Part shown: positions 53,437 through 60,900 of the stretch, one piece after another
How positions within the stretch are numbered: the stretch's first letter is position 1
Layout of the letters: each line of letters opens with the position of its first letter
NCBI RefSeq assembly: GCF_002286985.1
Contig: NZ_NSKC01000002.1
Location: 528,467-592,466 of the forward strand
Reading direction: 5' to 3'
Length of the DNA stretch: 64,000 bases
Source of the DNA: Halorubrum salipaludis
Lineage (GTDB): Archaea > Halobacteriota > Halobacteria > Halobacteriales > Haloferacaceae
Made by a program: the position numbers and the translations under genes
Notes under the pieces: model-generated
What the model saw: only the letters and a program-made list of their open reading frames with translations
What the model was told of the DNA's origin: nothing
Databases searched by the model: none

Positions 53437-53592
53437 TCACTTGGGATCGGAGGCTGCAATCTTGTGAGACCCACACTTCAGATACTCGTCGGTAGTCCCC
53501 TCCACGCTATATCCACAGTGGCGGCATTCGTGGTACGTTGTCGATAACGGCTCAGGCCTGACGAGCTGCCGGATGAACTGGTTACGGAGCAT
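53437..53592 (-). CDS. Small rubredoxin-like zinc-finger protein
   Basis: The 51-residue protein starts MLRNQFIRQLVRPEPLSTTY and has HECRHCGYSVEGTTDEYLKC, giving CRHC followed by a C-G-S pattern with LKCGSHKIA (a four-cysteine type with one pair CxxC and a later single C). Haloarchaea commonly encode such proteins. It is divergent to neighbouring fragments and not in an operon. An upstream extension exists but has no start. Confidence 0.55.
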   Translation of the reverse strand: MLRNQFIRQLVRPEPLSTTYHECRHCGYSVEGTTDEYLKCGSHKIAASDPK

Positions 53593-53599
53593 CAAGGGG

Positions 53600-53850
53600 A
53601 TCGACGATCTCGCCAAAGATTCGCTTCCACCGCTGACCGAGCACCGACCGCCCACCGGAACGTAACACACGCGCCGAGAACCACGCGTGAGTGAGCTTCG
53701 AGATCGGATTCCGGATCTGTTGAGACGACACAGCGATCGCGACATCGAGTCGCCGGTATTCGTCGGTAGGGGACAAGGGCCGTGTTACGTGCCGGATCGG
53801 ACGGGGAACGGAAAGTACGTCAGCGCGTACGACAGCGACTACGACTTCAA
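53600..53850 (+). pseudogene. C-terminal scrap of the PD-(D/E)XK nuclease gene
   Basis: From 53600 the DNA reads DDLAKDSLPPLTEHRPPTGT, then a stop, HTRREPRVSELRDRIPDLLR and SPVFVGRGQGPCYVPDRTGN, ending DSDYDF. This matches the last 90 residues of the proteins at 48333 and 51678. The nuclease core is absent. An in-frame stop interrupts it, so it is a decayed third copy. Confidence 0.75.
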
Positions 53851-53907
53851 ATGTGTTCCAATTAGCACCAGGGTTTGTTTTTGACCCTGCAACCCACCTG
53901 TCAACTA

Positions 53908-53956
53908 CCCCACCCTACTTCGCTCAGTCTGATGACTTCGCTCGTTGAGGGTGGGG
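53908..53956. repeat. Hairpin at the 3' end of the TnpB gene
   Basis: CCCCACCCT at 53908-53916 pairs perfectly with AGGGTGGGG at 53948-53956, with GCTCAGTC and other inner arms between. It overlaps the final codons of the TnpB reading frame, which lies on the minus strand, and is the place where the right end and guide-like RNA of IS605-type elements are expected. Confidence 0.55.
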
Positions 53957-55061
53957 CTTGTCCGTGTCCTCGACCTCGAACCCTCCCGGGTGGGCGGTAA
54001 ATCCGCCACTCGGTGTCACTGTTCCAGACTTTAGGGCAAGCTGACTGTTGCCCGTCCGCCGAGACGACTGTTGGCCTCGGCGGACGTACCGCATACCAAT
54101 GTTCTTCGCCGCGTTGTAATCCGCGTTCGCCTCCGAATCGCATTTCACACATCGGAAGTCGTTCCGAGCCGGGCGATTCTCGTCCGCCGTGAATCCGCAT
54201 TCGGAACACCGCTGTGACGTGTACGCCGAGCCGACTTGCTTCACCGAGATCCCGACCGGTTCGGCTTTGTACTCGACGTATTCGTACAGCGTTCGGAACG
54301 CCCACTTATGCCCCCCACGATGCGCCGGTTTGCTCGCGGATGTCAGTTAGGTTCTCAAACGCGATGATGTCACAGTCGTAGCGGAGTGCTTCGTCTACGA
54401 TGGCGTTCGACGCCCGGTGGAGTACGTCGCGGATGTACCGAAGCTCACGGCCACTCGACTGTTCGAGCGTTCGGTGGGCGCTTCGGGTTCCGGTCTGCTG
54501 GAGTCCGGCGCGTACCTTCTCGAACTCGCGGAGGTCGTGGGTTAACTCTCGCCCGCTAAAGAAGTAGGCTGTGCTGGTGACGGCGAGGTTTTCGATACCG
54601 AGGTCAATCCCGAGGACCGTTCCGTCCTCGGCGGTGTTCCGTTCGGCATCGGTCTTGTGTCGGCGGAAACCGATGTGCAAGAAGTAGTCGCCGTCGCGGG
54701 CGGTGAGCGTACTTTCCGTAACGCTCCACTGCTCGGAGTCGAGGTACTGTCGTTGGTAGCCATCGTCGGCATCGGGAAGAGCGAGCGAACACCGGATGCG
54801 ACTCTTCGTGGTAGAGAGAGAAACTGTGTAGTCATCGAACAGCGTCATCGTCCGGGTGTCGTACTTCACCGTGGGTGCGGTGAACGTCGGCTTGCTGACC
54901 TTCTTACCGTTCGAGCGGCGTTCGATACAGCCGGTGATGGCTTGTGCGGCTTGGTGAGTGGCGAGAATCGCGTGCTGACTCCCGAGGTCGGTTTGCTCAC
55001 GCACGTCGTCGTAGGCGAGGGGCTGTACGTCGCTCTTGGCGTTACACTTGCTCCACGCCAT
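53924..55061 (-). pseudogene. Frameshifted TnpB RNA-guided endonuclease (IS200/IS605 type)
   Basis: From 55061 the frame reads MAWSKCNAKSDVQPLAYDDV onwards. It carries GIDLGIENLAVTS (first RuvC Asp) and CDIIAFENLTDIREQTGASW (RuvC Glu) and stops at 54306. One frame over, from 54302 on, the protein continues KWAFRTLYEYVEYKAEPVGI, the zinc-ribbon CSECGFTADENRPARNDFRC, and ANADYNAAKNIGMRYV, the third RuvC Asp. A homopolymer of six G bases at about 54312 has one extra base. The normal N-terminus, upstream of residue 1 here, is also missing: TGA occurs 7 codons before the ATG. All three catalytic residues are intact in the joined reading. Confidence 0.8.
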
Positions 55062-55178
55062 GTCGGTGGCGAGCTGGCATCAGTATTGCGAAGAAGTGGA
55101 TGTCAAAGGAAAATAGAAATGTGCCTCTTCTCAAGACCCTGCCGGGATTCCAGCAGGTGAGACGAGGGGCATCGGGGC

Positions 55179-55295
55179 GTGTGGACCGCCCGACTGCGAC
55201 CCCGTCACTCGCTGGAGGTCACCAGACCGAGAGTGGCACGGGAGTGTTGCGCTAAGCCGCAGGAAGAAGCCTCGGGGCTTGACCCCGAGGCAGTT
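55179..55295 (+). mobile_element. IS605-type TnpB end fragment with hairpin
   Basis: The plus strand has a TnpB C-terminus-like string ending RECCAKPQEEASGLDPEAV and then the perfect hairpin CCTCGGGG (55270-55277) CTTGA CCCCGAGG (55283-55290). The same hairpin, shorter, is at 3786-3800. No other part of a tnpB gene is near on this strand. This is an orphan end of a second IS605-type element, facing opposite to the TnpB gene on the left. Confidence 0.5.
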
Positions 55296-55391
55296 CACAG
55301 GAGTGACAAGTGGCTCGGCTATAGGACAAGCGGCGAGAATACGTTGGCCGTCGGAAACCTTATTACGAATTATCTATAATTCATAACTAAG

Positions 55392-55928
55392 ATGGCACAA
55401 TCTCCACCCCGGTCTGGTCAACCCCCCATCCAGCAGCTCCAGACGGTCGTCGACCTGCTCGAAACACCCGCGCTCGCTCGGATATACGCCCACGTCCTCC
55501 AAGATGGACCACTAACAGTCGCTGATATCGTCGACGAGTTGGACATCCCGCAGGGGACGGCCTACGACTACGTCCAGAAACTCGAAGCAGCTGGCGTAGT
55601 GGAGAAAACCCGTGACCAGCGTCCGTCTAAATACGACGCTGAATCTCTCTCGCTCACGCTCTCGACCGATGGCGAAACCCAGACAATTACGCCGGCGCTC
55701 ATCGCTGCTGTTGCCCGTCGCGATGAAAACGAAGACATTGACGTCTACATCGAGCGCCACGGCCTCGATGGCCTTGCTGTCGCCCTCGAATACGCCAACG
55801 AATACGTCGATGGAACGGTCAACCATCGGATTGCGGCCCGTGAACTCGATCTCTCTCCGCTTGAGGCTGAGATCATCCTCCAGGCGCTCGAACCAGTCGC
55901 CAAAGAGTACGCCGACGCTGCGGTATGA
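55392..55928 (+). CDS. Winged-helix antitoxin-like protein paired with a PIN protein
   Basis: A 178-residue protein. QLQTVVDLLETPALARIYAH, then VLQDGPLTVADIVDELDIPQ and GTAYDYVQKLEAAGVVEKTR form a TrmB/ArsR-type winged helix. The C-terminal half is acidic and helical and may hold the toxin. It overlaps the following PIN gene by an ATGA (55925-55928). Comparable winged-helix/PIN pairs occur in haloarchaea. Probably autoregulatory. Confidence 0.8.
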   Translation: MAQSPPRSGQPPIQQLQTVVDLLETPALARIYAHVLQDGPLTVADIVDELDIPQGTAYDYVQKLEAAGVVEKTRDQRPSKYDAESLSLTLSTDGETQTITPALIAAVARRDENEDIDVYIERHGLDGLAVALEYANEYVDGTVNHRIAARELDLSPLEAEIILQALEPVAKEYADAAV

Positions 55929-56452
55929 GGACGGTGTACGTCGCCGATACTGGGGTCTTTGTTCGGTGTGGTGGCCCGGATAAGGACAAGTTTCAGCGGC
56001 TTCGGCGAGCACTTCAACAGACAGATATCTCGTTGCACATTCCACAGCACGTCTACGAGGAACTCGGAGGCGATCCAGCAGCCGACGAGTACCCATCGGG
56101 GAACATTCATCACCCCGACGGATTCGAGGAAGGATGGATCGTCGTCGCCGACGAGTTGGACTACACCAATCCGCTCGTGTCGACGGTGATGGATGACGCA
56201 CGCCGATTCATCGCTAACGAGACCGACCGTGACGAAGATCGCATCGAGAAAGCGGATACAGCGCTCGTTGGACTCGCTGTCCAACTACTCGACACTGGGG
56301 AGACAGACCGTGTTGTTCTCTTGACGACCGACAAACCGGCAGGAAACGCGGCCGAAACGCTCCTGCCGCGACATGGCTTCAGCGACCGTATCGAATTTCG
56401 GTACGTCAGCGTCGAATTTCTCGAAACGATCACGGCCGACGAATTCCGTTGA
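55925..56452 (+). CDS. PIN domain protein, probable toxin
   Basis: A 175-residue protein. VYVADTGVFVRCGGPDKDKF is the PIN first strand with D-T-G, then HIPQHVYEELGGDPAADEYP (the conserved Glu in a helix), RIEKADTALVGLAVQLLDTG (D-T-A with the second acidic group) and RVVLLTTDKPAGNAAETLLP (T-T-D with the third Asp). The order is complete for a PIN nuclease. The target RNA is unknown. Its stop lies at the start of an IS605-end-like sequence. Confidence 0.8.
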   Translation: MRTVYVADTGVFVRCGGPDKDKFQRLRRALQQTDISLHIPQHVYEELGGDPAADEYPSGNIHHPDGFEEGWIVVADELDYTNPLVSTVMDDARRFIANETDRDEDRIEKADTALVGLAVQLLDTGETDRVVLLTTDKPAGNAAETLLPRHGFSDRIEFRYVSVEFLETITADEFR

Positions 56453-56500
56453 CATCCTCCCTGTGCTGAAGCGCGAGGGTTCCCACGGCACCGCGCCGCT
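56449..56500. repeat. IS200/IS605-type end-like sequence
   Basis: TTGACATCCTCCCTGTGCTG followed by AAGCGCGAGGGTTCCCACGG at the 3' edge of the PIN gene has the layout of the haloarchaeal IS605-type ends (compare 3597 and 12333). It holds a small imperfect stem-loop (GTGCTGAAGCGC). No element interior is adjacent. Confidence 0.4.
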
Positions 56501-56518
56501 GGGTAGGGATATTGTGGT

Positions 56519-57892
56519 TCACTCGAACAGGGAAGTGAGCTCGTTCAACCCATACAGGTACAACGTGGGATGCTCGTCGGCGACGGCCCACAGCTCGTCG
56601 TTGAACCCGGCACGCGAAAAGAGGACATACTTCACGTCCCGATCGTCGCCGTGCCATCGAACCGCTGACTCGAGTGCTGTGAGCTCATCGAATAACGAGC
56701 GACCGACGGGCGTTGACGTCCACTTACACTCGCCGAGCAACAGCGTGTCCGTGTGTTGGTTGAGTCCGACAACATCGATCTCCTCACCGTCATACCACCA
56801 GCGACCGACACGCGAGCAGGACACAGGAAACGCAGACGTCTGAACCGCCTGTTGACACACGGTCTCGAAGGTTCGACTCGTATGTGTCGGGAGTGTCTCG
56901 GCGATTGCCGCCCGGACCGGTTCGGTCTGTCCCTGCTCGAGCGTTCCCTGATTCGGTGCCACGTACCGGAACCAGAACCGAAGGAAATCATCGGTCAGGT
57001 GATAGAGTCCACGACCGTCCGGATCTGTAACTGGGTGCTCCTGCTCGAGGATCGCTAACTGTGTGAGGTTCTTGAGATACCGGGAGAGACTGCTTGCATC
57101 CTTGTCGATCTCGGTAGCGATCTCGGTGACGCGGGTCGCACCACCGGCGATTGCTTCGAGGATCGCCATGTAGGTCGCAGGCTCACGAAGCTCCTGTCGA
57201 AGCAGGAATTCTGGCTCCTCATAGAGAAACGCGCCTTTTGAGAGAATGGCCTGCTCGATGTTCTCGAAGAGGCTCCGATCTGTATCGAACTGCTCGAGAT
57301 ACGCAGGAACACCTCCCAAAACACTGTAGATCTGGATCTGCGTCTGTATGTCGTCGTTCGGAAAGAATGCACGGACGTCTGTGAACGACAACGGCGCAAG
57401 CTCCCACTGTCCGGTACGGCGACCGTACAGTGGGCTCTCGTAGCTCAATACGCCCTCTTCCATCATCGAGATCGACGATCCCAACAGCACGAGCGAGATC
57501 TCCGTCTCAGCGAGGACGTCGTCGACGATCGTCTGAAACACCGACGGGATGGTCTCATCATCTGCAACGAGGTACGAAAACTCGTCTAGTGCAATAACGC
57601 ACGGTCCGTTGACGCGATCCGCGAGATATTGAAACGCCTCTGCGAAATCGTCCACATCTGGGGAAACGTCATCAAACGCTTCGGCACACTGGACCGCAAA
57701 ACGCCGCGCGTTGTGACGCGAGCCACGCTGGTCACACAGATAGTATATCGACGTCACGTTCAGATTCTTGAGTGCAGTGGTCACCAGCGTGGTTTTGCCG
57801 ACTCGTCGGCGACCATAGAGGACGAGAAGCTGTCGGTCCTCCTGAGAAAGGTGAGACGTAAGCCACTCCAGTTCATTCTCTCTGTTGATCAT
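56519..57892 (-). CDS. Archaeal AAA ATPase with C-terminal DUF234 nuclease-like domain
   Basis: A 457-residue protein. LLVLYGRRRVGKTTLVTTAL is the Walker A motif, VIALDEFSYLVA is Walker B, and LVLLGSSISMMEE contains sensor 1. The middle includes a winged-helix part (ATRVTEIATEIDKDASSLSR) and EFLLRQELREPATYMAILEA. The C-terminus has EEIDVVGLNQHTDTLLLGEC followed by KWTSTPVGRS, the D...E-x-K restriction-like core of DUF234. Members may act as DNA-dependent ATPases in defence or mobile-element functions. ATG 57892 (MINRENELEW) is preferred to the upstream frame extension. A shattered paralogue is at 24111-25451. Confidence 0.88.
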   Translation of the reverse strand: MINRENELEWLTSHLSQEDRQLLVLYGRRRVGKTTLVTTALKNLNVTSIYYLCDQRGSRHNARRFAVQCAEAFDDVSPDVDDFAEAFQYLADRVNGPCVIALDEFSYLVADDETIPSVFQTIVDDVLAETEISLVLLGSSISMMEEGVLSYESPLYGRRTGQWELAPLSFTDVRAFFPNDDIQTQIQIYSVLGGVPAYLEQFDTDRSLFENIEQAILSKGAFLYEEPEFLLRQELREPATYMAILEAIAGGATRVTEIATEIDKDASSLSRYLKNLTQLAILEQEHPVTDPDGRGLYHLTDDFLRFWFRYVAPNQGTLEQGQTEPVRAAIAETLPTHTSRTFETVCQQAVQTSAFPVSCSRVGRWWYDGEEIDVVGLNQHTDTLLLGECKWTSTPVGRSLFDELTALESAVRWHGDDRDVKYVLFSRAGFNDELWAVADEHPTLYLYGLNELTSLFE

Positions 57893-58081
57893 TATGTGTG
57901 CGATAATATGATCGCGTTCATAATAGGTGTTCGGGTGAGACGCAGCGAGCAACCACGTGCCTTGGCCAGTGACTTCCGGCTCCACGCTCGACGTTCGGCG
58001 GCGACGTGCTCACAGTCATCGGTACAGTAGCGTGAACTACTTCGTCTACTCAGCCGCTGGTGCGGCTTTGGTGAGGGTGTC

Positions 58082-58104
58082 GTCAGAACTCTCCGAGTTC
58101 TGAC
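58082..58104. terminator. Perfect 10-bp hairpin downstream of the 766-residue gene
   Basis: GTCAGAACTC TCC GAGTTCTGAC is a perfect stem of 10 bp with a 3-nt loop, 53-75 nt beyond the stop of the minus-strand gene at 58157. It may terminate that transcript or mark an element edge. No T run is present. Confidence 0.4.
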
Positions 58105-58156
58105 TGCTCACACCACAGTCCCGAAGGACCAGTTGGCGTGGTCCAGCGGGAGAGCG

Positions 58157-60457
58157 TCATTCCTCGTCTACTTCATCACCATCGATGAACGCGAGGTCCG
58201 GTGAGTACACCTCCTCCGTGAAGATGAGCCGTCGATTCTCAAGCCGCTTGTTACGGGTGTCCGAGGCGTCGATCTCAAAGGAGTCAGAACAGGCGTTTAC
58301 CGCTCGTCCGAACCACGTTTCGCTCGGCTCTTTGAGGTCGGTTTGGGCTCGATACCACTCAAGGAACCGCGACCGGAGCAGCGTCATCGAAATCGAATCC
58401 CCAGGAGACTCGACCGTTACCTGCTCGAGGAACGACTTGACGGCCGCCTCATAGCGTCCTGCGTGGCTCTTCCGGTACCGGGTTGCCCACGACGGGGTGT
58501 ACTCGTACTCGATGAACTCGTTGCCCGACTGGTAGTGAACCGTCGTATTCGACAAGTAGTGCCAGTGAGTCAGTGGGAACGGCTTTCGAACCTTGGTGCG
58601 GTCGCCAATTGCGGCCCGCTTTGTCGGCTGTTCACGAATGACCTCGCCGTTCGACGACTCGAGCACGTAGGATGACCCATGCTTGCGGACCCGTGGGAGG
58701 TCATACGCATATGTATCCACACTTGCCGCAGCGGGCCCTGACGCGACGACCGTGCCATTGACGAGTAGCTCTCGAATATCTTCAGGGAGGTGACGCCATC
58801 GTGCCTCAGTGACTCCGTCAGGCAAGACGTGCGTGACACCCTCTTCCGGGGTGACGACAGCGTCGAGATTATATTCAATGACGCCCTTGTCGTCGGCATC
58901 CTTGATGGGCTCCGGAAGTGGTCCCATTCTGGTCGCATCGTTGAGATTCTCGAATTTTCGCCTGGCGCTTTTTTCTGACGCGGTGACGATGACGACGGGA
59001 TACCCCGCGTGGGCGCCACGAGCGAGATTCGTCAGCAGTTGCGATGGTTTCGTGTCGTTTTCGATCTCGATTTCGTGACAGTAGATCTGGCCGTTGTATT
59101 TGCTGACGATGTCTGGACGCGATTCGTCGTCAAACACCGTTTGTTGAGTTGGATCGGTTCCCTCGAAGTTGTGATCGACATCCAGCTGGTCGATTGCGAG
59201 TATCTTGTGTCCGTTTCGGAGGAGATACGAGACCCACTCGGAGACTAGCTCTTGGTGCGGCTCGGACTCTTCGTGCGTATTCTCGAGTTCGCGTTTCGGG
59301 TCGTCTGGGTGTTCGGTGCCGTAGCTCTGTCGCGTACTCGCTGCGCGATCGCCGAGTTTGTGGACAGTTATGCCGTGGGCGGCTGCGGTTGCGGATCCAT
59401 CCCACAACGAATGCTCGAAGAACTCCGGGATGGCGACGTGAAAGTGAAGCAGATCGCGTTTATCCATCCGGAAGACACCGTAGCAGTTGAACAGCTCTCG
59501 GTACCGCGAGTCAGGATTCATCCGGGCGTTCAGTAGCGCATGGTACTCGGACAGCCCTGATTTTAGCTCTCGGGCTGTTGTTTTCCGGCCGCTCATCTCG
59601 CCGAGTAACTCAATGGGCTGAGCATATGCCGCATCACGAGCATTTCTGCGGTGCGATTCAACTGGTAGGTCGAAGTTGTCGATGATGTCTTTATTGTCGA
59701 AATACGAACTCAGCCGGAAGTCTGGGTCGACCGTTTCAGCGAACGTCTCAATATCGGCCTCCCTGATGATGCCGTTTCCAGTGCCGAAGACGACGAGTCG
59801 AGATGTTCCAAGATAATCATATGATTTCCCGTCTGCGACGTGCGTCGTAATGGTGCTACAATCATAGGGGACGCCGCGGTCATTCAGCGTCGTGACCAGC
59901 TCATACATCGCACTCCGCTGTGAGACATCGATACGCGTGAAGCTGACATTCTCTGTCAAGAGGAGTCGCGACGTTGGTCGTGGTAACAGTCCGAGCGGTG
60001 TCAAGTCGAGATCGACGATCTGTGCCTTGATACTCGCCGGTGTATTCTCTTCAATAATACGCCGCATTTTCTCAGCGATCGTGGCCGGTGCCCGTCCAGT
60101 GGTGGTTGGGACTGCATCAGCAGTCTCGGCCCATCCGTTAAGATCGCGGCCAGCGCCCAGCGCCTTCTGTCGGGCTCGCTTGTGATTTCGGTCATCTGTG
60201 TACCCGATGAAAAAGTGCTCCTGTTGGGATTCACCAGGGGTGATTTTGAACTCGACAGCGTCGAGCGCTGTAATATCGGTGGAGAGTTTTTCGCGAACGC
60301 CATCGAGCGGGATCGTCGTCTGCGGGCGGTCTGCTGGATTATTCTGCCCATCAAAGACGAGTCGGATCGCTGCTATCCGGCCTGGCCCGCTCTGGGACGG
60401 CCGGTCAGCTTCCCGGACATACGGGCCCCGAACTGATGGGGGAATTTCTGTTGACAT
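58157..60457 (-). CDS. Large protein with nuclease-like motif and P4/D5-type C-terminal region
   Basis: The 766-residue protein has three visible parts. The N-terminal 330 residues have no motif I recognise. Residues about 430-490 read ESRPDIVSKYNGQIYCHEIE and IENDTKPSQLLTNLARGAHA, with D...E-x-E like a PD-(D/E)XK nuclease, followed by GYPVVIVTASEKSARRK. After a beta-rich part (LLVNGTVVASGPAAA), the last 110 residues FLEQVTVESPGDSISMTLLR and SRFLEWYRAQTDLKEPSETW resemble the wing-helix C-terminal domain of P4/D5-type primases. It heads a set of related proteins at 60901 and 62969, and may function in element replication, defence or conflict. No AAA+ motif was found. Confidence 0.65.
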   Translation of the reverse strand: MSTEIPPSVRGPYVREADRPSQSGPGRIAAIRLVFDGQNNPADRPQTTIPLDGVREKLSTDITALDAVEFKITPGESQQEHFFIGYTDDRNHKRARQKALGAGRDLNGWAETADAVPTTTGRAPATIAEKMRRIIEENTPASIKAQIVDLDLTPLGLLPRPTSRLLLTENVSFTRIDVSQRSAMYELVTTLNDRGVPYDCSTITTHVADGKSYDYLGTSRLVVFGTGNGIIREADIETFAETVDPDFRLSSYFDNKDIIDNFDLPVESHRRNARDAAYAQPIELLGEMSGRKTTARELKSGLSEYHALLNARMNPDSRYRELFNCYGVFRMDKRDLLHFHVAIPEFFEHSLWDGSATAAAHGITVHKLGDRAASTRQSYGTEHPDDPKRELENTHEESEPHQELVSEWVSYLLRNGHKILAIDQLDVDHNFEGTDPTQQTVFDDESRPDIVSKYNGQIYCHEIEIENDTKPSQLLTNLARGAHAGYPVVIVTASEKSARRKFENLNDATRMGPLPEPIKDADDKGVIEYNLDAVVTPEEGVTHVLPDGVTEARWRHLPEDIRELLVNGTVVASGPAAASVDTYAYDLPRVRKHGSSYVLESSNGEVIREQPTKRAAIGDRTKVRKPFPLTHWHYLSNTTVHYQSGNEFIEYEYTPSWATRYRKSHAGRYEAAVKSFLEQVTVESPGDSISMTLLRSRFLEWYRAQTDLKEPSETWFGRAVNACSDSFEIDASDTRNKRLENRRLIFTEEVYSPDLAFIDGDEVDEE

Positions 60458-60478
60458 GTGTGGTACGTTGCTTATGAA

Positions 60479-60876
60479 CCGAAGTTAGACGGCGTCGGTC
60501 TCGCCGTGGGCCCAGACCAGTGACTGTTCCAGTACTGGAACTTGCCAGTCACAGGCCTGAAGCCCAAGTCGTTCGTCCGTGTCGATTGTCTTCGCACAAT
60601 ACGCGGTGGCAGTTGGCACCGGATTGGCGCTCGTGGTGGCCCCTGACAGTCGAAGTGAGACTGACGCCAGACGTCGGGTGGATCACGTGCGGAGATCGCC
60701 GTCAGCAGTTCTTTGTGGCTATCAGCCACCACGATCGTCACCGGCCAGCCCGACTGGGCACGCTTGCCAGCAATGATGAGCCGGATCAGACCCGCTCGCC
60801 TGGAATCGCAGTGTATTCGATGGGTGTTGTACGCTCGGTCCGGAGCGCGCATCGAACGTGTTTGGTTTCGTGTCAT
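60479..60876 (-). pseudogene. Remnant of a third paralogue of the 58157 family
   Basis: Two frames are relevant. One begins near 60820 and contains GLIRLIIAGKRAQSGWPVTI then VVADSHKELLTAI, which aligns with LLTNLARGAHAGYPVVIVTA of the 766-residue protein and with LMVANRAVRAGEQLLVVTP of the next gene. The other contains TIDTDERLGLQACDWQVPVL then SLVWAHGETDAV and stop, matching the ending DWRVPMGGCSLDRVNARTDA of the 60901 protein. A frame change separates them, so this is a decayed, shortened copy. Confidence 0.55.
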
Positions 60877-60900
60877 GGGTGTGGTTGGGTATTCATGAGA

